Below, piece after piece: positions 55,802 to 64,000 of a DNA stretch of 64,000 nt. Source of the DNA: Fonsecaea monophora. Lineage: Eukaryota; Ascomycota; Eurotiomycetes; Chaetothyriales; Herpotrichiellaceae. The translations under genes were made by a program, and so were the position numbers. The stretch's first letter is position 1. Each line of letters starts with the position of its first letter. The DNA lies in assembly GCF_001642475.1 (NCBI RefSeq), contig NW_019173959.1:1-64000 (forward strand). The letters run 5' to 3'. A model generated the notes under the pieces. The model was not told where the DNA came from. It ran no database searches and worked only from the letters and a program-made list of their open reading frames with translations.

Positions 55802-56708
55802 GGTAGGCGAGACTCGAGGTTTTCAAAGGCTCAAAAATACGCAGAGAAGACATGACATCCCACTACGACTGATTCTGCAATGCAGTCACAGTCTGGACAC
55901 TCGTCTCGTCGCAGCCCCTCATACATGTTTGGGGGATGGCCTGGCGTGCCCAAGCCAGTAGCTATGACGTTCAGGACTTCGCCGTCAAGCCTCGAGAGGC
56001 CGTTATTTACGCAATGTGCATTTGCCGAGGAAACGGAGTATGAATGCCCTGTGGCACGCGATAGACCCATGACTTTAGAAGTCTCTGGTGCGCAGGCAGG
56101 TTCTGGTGTTCGCAGGTTTCCGACAAGGCGATATGGCTATGAATATGGACATGGACCTAGGGGAGTATCTTATCAAGGACGAGTCTACCGTATCGGCAGA
56201 CGAGGTTTAGCATCATGTATAGGTAGTATCGGATAATGAACAGCGGGAAGCGCAGGTGGCACTGGGGAACACCAAAACAGCCGAGGCTCAGCGCGGCGGT
56301 TGAACAAAATCATCGGACTGTGGGGAAGGCAAAAAATGCCCACAACTTGGCCCTCGCTGACCCGCCCGCGGTTCACATGCACCGACAAACCAGGTCAAAG
56401 ATGATGTAGTCGGTATTCCTCGTTCGCCGAGGAGTCTTTTCTCTGTCTCTTATTGCTCTCTGCACTCTGCAACTCTCCATCTGGCATCCAATTGCTCTGC
56501 TGCCTCGACGTAAAACCCAAATTAACACATGCCAATTGCTCATTCCAGCCACGCACGCAGCTCAATGCCCATGACGTTGGCTGCCATCACTGCGCCCTTT
56601 GCCTCGTAACTCTCCGGTGACCTTGCTTTTCCCTTGGTCTCTGCGCTCCTGGGATATTGAGGAGTCTTTCGTCCTCCACAATACAATATCTGCCGTCAAG
56701 TAGGCGAA
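55802..56708. other. Intergenic between RPF2 and PXMP4 genes
   Basis: Same-strand gap. A 118-codon frame at 55880-56236 has no recognisable content. The final 300 bases are CT-rich and probably contain the PXMP4 promoter and leader. Confidence 0.4.
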
Positions 56709-57573
56709 ATGGATGTGTTAAAGGTCAGTCGGCGATGCGCGCCCTCTGCACTGTTGAGCTCCTCACTGACTTCACTAGGAAACCGTCGAGTCCATCATCC
56801 TCAACCCCGACCTCGCTCCTCTCCTCGCCATCCTCAAAGCCGCCCGTAATGGCGCCGTCTACGGTGCCAAAGTACGATTTCCTCATGCCCTGGTGATGGT
56901 CTTCATGTTCCGGTCGGGGTCGATCCGAGAAAAGATACGCCTTGTTTTGAAAGCTACCAGACAACATGCGCGGAACCTCGCATTCTTTGCAACAGTGTAC
57001 AAGTCTTCGATGTTAATATTGAGGCTATTGAATCCCAGACACCCCGGGAAGGAGGGGCCGTACGACACCTTTTTCGCCGGCCTGTTGGGCGGGTATGTTG
57101 TCTTTGGGCGAGGGAAGCATGGCGGGTAAGGCTCAATTGTACCTGCTGTAAACTGGCTCTTGTGAGACTAAACTATTTTCCTTTAGTATCGAGCAGCAAA
57201 TCGTCATCTACGTCTTTGCCCGAGTAATGCTCGCGCTGGCGAAGCTCAGCATTGAACCGCCGAGCGCCACGAGGTCGACGCCAACTCCGACGTTATGGAC
57301 CCAAAGGTTATCGCCCGAGGTCAAGGCAAAGATCGAGAACAATGCGTGGCCCGTTTTCGCCAGTTTGAGCTGGGCGTTTGTCATGTACATCTTCCGATGG
57401 CAACCCGAGAGCATTCAGCCCAGTCTGAGGAGCAGCATGAAGTACATGTACGTTCATTTCCGGAATGTCTTTTTGCATCGACGAGATATGCTAACCTACG
57501 TGTTTTACCCCCCAGATACGTCGATTCCGACTACTGGGACAGTTTCCGAAACTTTCTAATTCACAACATCTAG
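56709..57573 (+). CDS. Peroxisomal membrane protein 4 (PXMP4/PMP24-like, Tim17-type fold)
   Basis: Predicted multi-span peroxisomal membrane protein of the Tim17/Tim22/Tim23/Pmp24 superfamily; the precise function of PMP24 is unsettled. Four exons: 56709-56723 (five codons), 56779-57125, 57187-57447 and 57516-57573, giving 226 residues. Introns are 55, 61 and 68 nt. The phase fits only this set, producing LAILKAARNGAVYGAKVRFP, HALVMVFMFRSGS, ATRQHARNLAFFATVYKS, FFAGLLGGYVVFG, and the ending SSMKYIYVDSDYW plus DSFRNFLIHN, all close to animal PXMP4. Pairs of small-residue-rich helices lie in the first and third exon blocks. The donor of intron 1 is the weaker gtcagt. It lies downstream of RPF2 on the same strand. 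Confidence 0.88.
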
Positions 57574-58855
57574 AGGGGAAAAGAAAGGGCCCCCGTCGGA
57601 TTTTGTGTGTCTTGCATTGGAGACGGGCGTTTTGGGGTTTACCATTGGTTTTTTTTCGGGGGGCGCCTCATGGGGTCTACGCCATATACGAAGTTTCAAA
57701 GTGTGATATTAGAGGTTGTTTCTCAGCGCTCTACGACTCGGAAACGGCCGGCTCTGGTCTGGTTTGGGGTGGAAGACGATGGAGCTGCTTAGCATATGCA
57801 TGAAGGGGGTCAGGTAGGCAGGTAGGGATTTTACATGGAGAGTGAGTAGGCATTTCAGAAGGGAGCCTCTTGACAAGACAAGCTCCTGTGAAAGAATATC
57901 TTATTAGAGATGGGCCATGGCATCAACCAACGGTGGGAGGATGCCCTACCCACATACAGATTTACAGTTCCTCACAATCTACCTACCACCTTTTCAACAG
58001 ATCAGAGTCTTGCATTTTTCAAGGTCCGCCGTGAACACCAACCAACACCCCATGACACCTAGGTAGATTCAACTCTCCAACCAACCAGCTACTGGCCTTT
58101 TTCTACCAGTAGAGTCTACTTCTCCCCCCTTTTCTCCAGCGGACAAGAAAAACGGCGGCCGCGTCCTCTCGATCTCGAATCTGGATAAATAATCTACCGG
58201 CACCAATCTCCCCAGGCAAAGGCATACGAGCACGCGTGAATACAAGGCATTTTACCATGTAAGGGTGGCCAGCTGAGCTGAGCTGAGCTGAGCTCATGGT
58301 TCTTTTTGTTTGGTGACACCGTCGCCCACCGGGGATTGGACGGGGATGGAAGAGTGCAAGAGCGGAAGAAGCCTATAAGACTTGCCCATGATTGATTGAC
58401 TGATTGAGTGAGTGAGTGAGTGGAGGAACTTCAACCTCTTGAAAGAATCTGGATATGGGCTCCAATGCACAACCACAGGTCCACGGGTACAGGCACGGGT
58501 ACGGGTACGGGTACAGTATACAGCGCAGATACTTAGGTATGATATAGATGGTGGTAGAGCAAATACGGTTCTCTGCTCGATGATCCCTCTTGAGGGCATT
58601 TTAGTCGAGCTTCTCCCCCCCTCACAAACACAAGACGAGACAAATAGATAAGATAGACAGATATATAAGCACCCCTCCAAAAGCCCATCCATCTATCCAT
58701 CCATTAAAGACCGAGTTTGTCTGTCTACTTGTGTATGTATCTGCCCTACCCTACCCTACCTTACCTTACCTTACCAGCCAGCCAGCCAGTTACAGAGAAA
58801 AGGGTTTATGTAATACAAACACAACAGTGCTCAGTAGAGGTATCTATCCATCTTG
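57574..58855. other. Intergenic with microsatellites
   Basis: No supportable gene. Tandem short repeats are concentrated here: AGCTG units (58270-58294), TGAG/GATT units (58391-58422), ACGGGT units (58487-58514) and CCCTA/CCTTA then CCAG units (58744-58789). These are ordinary microsatellites, not telomere repeats. Confidence 0.6.
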
Positions 58856-59901
58856 CTATCGTTGTCCACCCACGCCCTCACTGTATAGCCAAGTGTCCTC
58901 GAGGAGTTCCCCGGCCGTGCTGCGCTCACTCGGTTCCCACACCGGACCATTTTCCGGAAAAAGTCGATGAACGAGATCTTCTCCTCGCCGGTGACGCTGG
59001 AGATGGTCGTCTCGAAGGTGAAAATCTCGGGGATCAGGTCGGGATTGTGGAGGTGGCCTATAACTTTGTTAAAACTATTTAGTTCGGGTCGAATCAATAT
59101 CCCCATGCCGCCCATATTTTGTTATGGATATGAAAAGAAAAAACATACCGGTGTGAATAACTTGACATTCCGAGTGTATATAATCAAGTCCATGCAGCAC
59201 CATCTGGAGAATGATTTTGACAATCTCCATCCGGTATCACGTCTCCCACGTAACGGCTTTGGTAAAGCCATATAGTGGCTCCCGCAGGGGGGCTCAAATA
59301 CGAGACACGTGTGCGTCCCACGTTGCCCCGGTATCGTGAACGTGTCAAGAAGTCCGTCGGACAAATGCCCACCCCCTCATAAAGAGGGTTCTTTCGTGTA
59401 ATGTGCCTCAGTATGTTTACCTCACCCATGTGCCGCCTCGTGTGCGAGACTGGATGTGTTTGCTTTGATCTTGATTGCCACGTAGCGGTCTCTGAGCCAT
59501 TTCCACCTATCGACTAATCAGAAGGAACGTAGCACAGACTGTCTCAGATCTCGCGCAAGCCAGACCGTGGAACTGCTTCCACGGCCAAGTTTCGTCGCCA
59601 ACTGATACCGCTCGTTGAGAAGAGCTCCAGTGCGAGCGGGGTGGAAATATCGTGGGTCACAGTAGGGCGAGTTCTCTTCCTCGATCAGTTGGGATGGGTC
59701 TAATCGAGCGGCAACCACTGATGAACGAGGCCAAGGTCTGTGTCGGAGAGCACGCAGGGACGATATAATGTAGTTCATCGCATGCTGCAGGGTCGCAAGA
59801 GACCTGAGACCTGCTAGAGACATGTTTCTTGACAGTCGAAGAGAGAGTTGACAGAGCGCCTTTCTCGACGGCAGATTCAAGGGGCTTGACGCTGCTTTCA
59901 T
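58856..59901 (-). pseudogene. SRPK-like serine/threonine kinase pseudogene with missing catalytic core
   Basis: Reading leftward from 59901, the fragment has an intact N-lobe start: YFHPARTGALLNERYQLATK, the glycine loop LGRGSSSTVWLARDL and, past a short disrupted junction, WLRDRYVAIKIKA with the ATP-binding lysine. Frame changes follow near 59430 (LAHE to EVNILRHIT), 59355 (LLDTFTIPGQRGTHTCLVFE) and 59290 (PLREPLYGFT), with a stop inside the last block; then LQMVLHGLDYIHSECQVIHT stops at a gtatgt donor. The Asp-Leu-Lys catalytic loop, DFG and activation segment are absent. Only the end of the C-lobe (GHLHNPDLIPEIFTFETTIS, FIDFFRKMVR, then one frame over GELLEDTWLYS) remains, stopping at 58856. 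The order matches fungal SRPK-like kinases. It cannot encode an active kinase. Confidence 0.75.
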
Positions 59902-60137
59902 CTACCAATACATCCGATCTTGATGTCCAAGTGAGAGACATCCTCGAGCAACCAAAAGAGGATTAGTCGGCTCGACACGTCTTGGCAGATCTGGACCCTG
60001 CATACTTGTATACGCATGATACATAGATAAGAGGCACTTATGTAGATCCGTATACTTTAGTGCGAGATGGAACAGTCACCAAGTATTATATTATTTGTTG
60101 TTGGCCACAAAAACTCCTGCATTCGATGATTCCAGTT

Positions 60138-61382
60138 CTAGACATAAACTCCCGTGTCCCAAGGCACATACTCGATACCGCCTGGACCTACCAATCCATT
60201 ATCCCATCCATACATGGACACTCCCGCGCCTAGAGTCGCATCGAAGAAACACTCATTGCTGTAGGCTTCCGTGCCGCTCAGGTGCGGAGATGTGAATGAC
60301 GGGGGCAGCGTGTACGAATTCTGATGGACTTGTGGTGGAGTTTGGCCGAGCGGCTGAGGTTGCGGAACAGGTTCGATCTGGTGGCCCGGCCGTTGTTGTG
60401 CTGGCTGGACATCTGCCCCGGGTGTAAGTATCGGCGTGCCAAACAAGTCATCGCCAAACTCATCCATTGGCGAGTCCCATGATATCGACGACATGCTGAG
60501 CCTGTTGAGTGAGCTTCGAGCGTTCGACGGTGGTGTCCGTGGTGAGGAGAGGTGTTGTGCGAAAAATGTCATGTGTTCTGGTAGTTCATTTCCATCGAAT
60601 GGGGAAGATTGCGGTCCATACACCGTCGACGTCCGGCTCATGGTCGTTGCTGTGGCTGATTTTGGCGATTGGCCGACGGTAATCCGCCGTTCAAGAACTG
60701 CAGTACCAGGTGTATGGCAGACCGGGTCTCTATGAGTTGTTGCTTGAACCTGCACTTTTGGTTTCGGTGCAATAGCTGGAGGAACAGATTTCGCAAGGCT
60801 CACGGGTGAGACAGGTTCCGACTTGGTGTGCGTCGAGGATGAGTCGAAATTGCTGGGAATTGCATCTTCGTCGCGGTCAAGCACTCCTAGTCGTTCAAGG
60901 ATACCGTGTACGCTGGGGTTGCCATTGACTTCTTCGACTAGAGCACCGTCCCATTTCTGACCTCCGGCGAGCCGCCTGTACAGTTCCACCAAGCCCGCTG
61001 TCAGGGCTTCCTGATGTTGAATAAGGAGACTGTTGTATCTTTGGGACCGTTAGCGAGAGGACACAAAGTCACTCAGGGAGCCATTGAGCGCAGGGTAGTA
61101 CGATCTCACTACTTACCTTTGGTTTGTGCTCGCGCACTCGGTCTTCCTCCGGATCTTGTACGAACAAGGTGCTTGGTCCAGATTACACCTCCTGCACGGC
61201 TTCTCACCATCGCACTATTCAAAGACGATGGTCAGTCTCTCTGAATGCTGTTGATTTTCTTTCGAGCAACCATAATGGCACCAGAAGACGAATCGACTTA
61301 CTTTGGCCTTTTTGACACGGCATCGTTCACAAGCCCGCGAAACGCGCGGACGCGACCGTATAGTCTGTTGGTCCGTATTCAT
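60138..61382 (-). CDS. Zn(II)2Cys6 transcription factor
   Basis: Predicted fungal binuclear-cluster regulator of 359 residues; targets unknown. Exons 61382-61302, 61214-61117 and 61038-60138; introns 87 nt (gtaagt...aatag) and 78 nt (gtaagt...caaag, gctaacg branch). The zinc cluster is CERCRVKKAKCDGEKPCRRC followed by NLDQAPC, spacing C-x2-C-x6-C-x5-C-x2-C-x6-C, split by intron 1 exactly before the third cysteine as in many family members. A basic linker and a short leucine-rich helix (NSLLIQHQEALTAGLVELYR) would form the dimerisation coiled coil. The rest is Ser/Pro/Gln-rich and disordered, with no fungal_trans middle domain visible, so it is a short-form regulator. No adjacent cluster indicates its targets. 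Confidence 0.88.
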
Positions 61383-63918
61383 TCTGATGCGGGGATGAAA
61401 GTCTCACAATGAGAAAGAAGAAATACGCGGTGGTTTTTGTATGATTGAACGTCTGATCGAGTATTGAGGTGTGTACTTGAGATATGAACATCAACTCTTG
61501 GACAGTTGCGCGAGATGGTATAAATTCCAACCGGACCATCAGCAATGCCGACCGGTTTTGTGACAGTCACGTACCATAGGTGTCGCCAGATACTCCGTCA
61601 TAGCCATTGATAAATCATGTGAAAATGGAGCGATAACTTCGAAGCAATGACCAAGTTGATAGTGTGGCATGCTGGACTCGGCGATTGGTAGGTTAGCGAA
61701 TAGTTGGCTCAGAATATTGGTGCCGTGGGACCCGAGTTGCAAATCATTATTGAGTATATGTAGGGTTTGTGGGCTACGGGCTGATTCCCCACCGTGGATC
61801 TGCTGTGCTTGGAATAGTTGAAAGTTTGTGTTGGCTGATGTCCAGTCGCAGTAGAGGAAGAAGGGATCGTCTGATGTTTTATTGTCCGATGTAGCAATTG
61901 GATGCTGAGGCTGGGAGCAATAGAAAGAAGCTTTGACTGAACTCAAATGCGCTTTTGCGCATCAATAATTGCCCAATGAACTCTTGTATTCTTGTTCTTT
62001 GGAGAACCAAGACTCTTCGGGGACTATTTGCACTTGTATGCCCAGCAAAGGCCCACAAGAATGTTCAGGCAATGGTTGATATGGTTTCGCGGGGGAAGTT
62101 CCTGGCAGGTCAGCGAACCAAGGCGCATGCAAGTGTGGACTGATCAGCACACAAAGATACCTGATTGATCAATGACCACATACTAGTAGGGGTATATGGT
62201 GATGCAGATATGTATAGATCATGGCATTGGGGGACTCACAGCTGCGTCGTCGGTCCAATTCTTCGCCATCTCACCCCAGCCATTCACAATCAGCCCAAAT
62301 ATTCGACGTCATATTATTGGCTGTTCACTCGAATGACAGCGATCCTTCTCATTATCTGCATATTATTGTGCACATGAGTAGGCGCTAGCTGGATAACGAA
62401 TGCCTTCGGTGATCGACGATCTGGACGGTGGCCGAAAGGTATCACGATTTCTGCTGAATATTGTAGACCACCAGATACGCGAGGCAGACCAGTGATTCGA
62501 AGGGTATAGCTCAATGTAAGACATTCAGGGACCAAAGTTAGATGAGGAGAACAAAGAGAGGTCATAGAGAAAGAAGGTGTGATGAAAGAGTGACAACAAA
62601 GCAAGGGTTACGTGGAGGGGTTGAAGAGGGGACCTGATTTGGTCTGACAAAGAAATATTGGCGCAACGTTCCCGAGTGACACTGCAAGCTCGTCTGTCAG
62701 ACAGAACGATTCTTGAAGCCAAGCACCCAAGGTCGAGCACGTCAAAGGCTGAGAATTTTGCTCGTCTCTTTCTCTCACTGTAATTCTCGTCACCCTCCAA
62801 TGCAACCAGAGGCATCATTCATGACGACGCATTCACACCCTCTGAGAGTGGAGTGCACTGCGACTGTAGCACGACTTTGAACCCTGTGTCTGGTATTTTC
62901 TCAGACGCAGCCTTTGGTAAGCTAAGATCGGCATGTGAATCACCGTTGATGTCGGATGTCGTCCGTCATGCGATTTATAGCTCTTCGTGAGCCTTACTTC
63001 ATCCCAGTCAGGTCTCACCGGTGGTTCTGACAGAATCGATGACGTCTTCCTTCTGAATTCCCCGACTGTCCACGTCAACGGAAATGCCCAGTCGGTGCTT
63101 ATCTAACCCAGATGCCAGCTGACAAACGGGGCTCCTACTTGTATGCTTGCAGCAGTGTCACTTCCTGAAGCGGATGATGGAGCTGTGTGAAACATCACAG
63201 AGAACATCCGGACGGTACGGACCATGCCAGACCTTTCCGAGCATATTCCCGCATGCTGAATGCAATGCCATTGAAGATGCTCTCGACGGGCTGGCAGAAA
63301 GGATACATGCTCGGCGACCCAGGTTGATACCATGAACTACGCCACTCCACCGACCTACGTGCCCATACACGAGAATTAGTGCTTCGATCTGATGGTCTTC
63401 TGACTAAGGTGAATGATATCATGTCCTCTTGATCATACTCGTGGGGCTTCATTGTGGTCAGCCTCGGGGCCCCAGGTCCAGCCAACAATTCCGATGCACT
63501 GGTTGTCGCCACTTCCGGCATCATTTCAATTCAGTGCGGGAGAATCCGGGTACAAGCCCGGGAGACTGTGCCCGTACAGCGGTGAGAAATCTGCTTCCCA
63601 GTGGACGGCGAGCGAGAATTCGGGGATGCTGCAAGTGTACTGGCTACACCTCAAATTGCTCAGTTCAACGGATGACGCTGTTGGCATTTTGGTGCTATTC
63701 AATATCGCGCTACACGCAATATGCAGGCCAGTTACCTGGCGTGTTGGGTATTCGATCATTCTCATCACAGAATCGTGTCATAGTGAACGCTGTAAGTTAT
63801 CCAAGCAACTCCGGCACACCCAACGCCAAAACCGGCTGCCAAGATGTCTGGAATCCGATCCAGACAGCTGCCACGCAAGACAACAGATACCAAAGACCCA
63901 GCTTTCGGTACTCATCCC
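61383..63918. other. Gene-poor stretch near the right edge
   Basis: 2.5 kb without a supportable gene. A 135-codon minus-strand frame (61539-61946) starts only at TTG and has no known motif. A 192-codon plus-strand frame (63413-63991) overlaps the terminal coding frame on the other strand and is not supported. The 61.4-61.6 kb part should contain the promoter of the Zn2Cys6 gene. Confidence 0.35.
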
Positions 63919-64000
63919 TCATATACCCTCCAATTTCAATTCCTTTGCAATGATGTCTGCCCACTCGTCAATCTCGCCCCAGTCGCGGTGATCTCCCCAC
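63919..64000 (-). CDS. C-terminal end of an unidentified gene, cut by the window edge
   Basis: The last 82 bases read on the minus strand as 27 codons ending in TGA at 63919: WGDHRDWGEIDEWADIIAKE, then a short basic-hydrophobic end. The charged, tryptophan-containing, alpha-helical composition looks like a real C-terminus. The remainder lies beyond the window, so no product can be named. Confidence 0.45.
   Translation of the reverse strand, partial: WGDHRDWGEIDEWADIIAKELKLEGI

Noticed and set aside
58744..58789. CCCTA/CCTTA units suggesting telomeric sequence
   Set aside because: The period and composition differ from CCCTAA, the run is very short, and genes continue on both sides; it is a microsatellite.
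61539..61946. 135-codon minus-strand frame
   Set aside because: No ATG at its start and no recognisable motif.
63413..63991. 192-codon plus-strand frame at the right edge
   Set aside because: Overlaps a more protein-like minus-strand C-terminus, and its composition is not convincing.

Overview
The window is nuclear DNA of a filamentous ascomycete (Pezizomycotina). Genes carry short GT-AG introns (mostly 47-90 nt) with CTRAY-type branch sites. Several proteins are typically fungal: a CYP53 benzoate hydroxylase, an Lcl3-type nuclease, a Zn(II)2Cys6 regulator and a TFIIIA with long inter-finger inserts. The overall style fits Eurotiomycetes, perhaps Chaetothyriales; that placement is inference only.

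Left part (1-31.6 kb): dense, conserved housekeeping genes. In order they are COP9 signalosome subunit 4, CYP53, a Ptc7-like PP2C phosphatase, a TPR-SET protein, a C2H2 protein, Vta1/LIP5, an NCBP3-like cap-binding protein, a TauD-type dioxygenase, an acidic SANT-like nuclear protein, an Lcl3-type nuclease, a LisH-WD40 protein, a monoglyceride-lipase-like hydrolase, an orphan protein, a second alpha/beta hydrolase, RPB6 and TFIIIA. RPB6 and TFIIIA are divergent and share a 356 bp promoter.

Middle part (31.6-40 kb): an accessory, partly decayed segment. It holds a broken coding tract of unknown family, an alpha/beta-hydrolase pseudogene with a frameshift and a nonsense codon, one intact CocE/NonD-type hydrolase and a frameshifted RNase H remnant of a non-LTR retrotransposon. 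Two diverged direct copies of a short retroelement-3'-end-like repeat bracket the two hydrolases.

Right part (40-64 kb): sparser. A membrane-tethered sulfotransferase is followed on the same strand by an arylsulfotransferase-like membrane protein. After a 3 kb gene desert come an MFS transporter, a small secreted cysteine-free protein, ribosome-biogenesis factor RPF2, peroxisomal membrane protein PXMP4, a gutted SRPK-like kinase pseudogene, a Zn(II)2Cys6 factor and the C-terminus of a gene running off the right edge.

No rRNA, convincing tRNA, CRISPR array or biosynthetic gene cluster was seen. Exon models were built by eye from splice signals, reading phase and family resemblance, with no alignment or transcript data.
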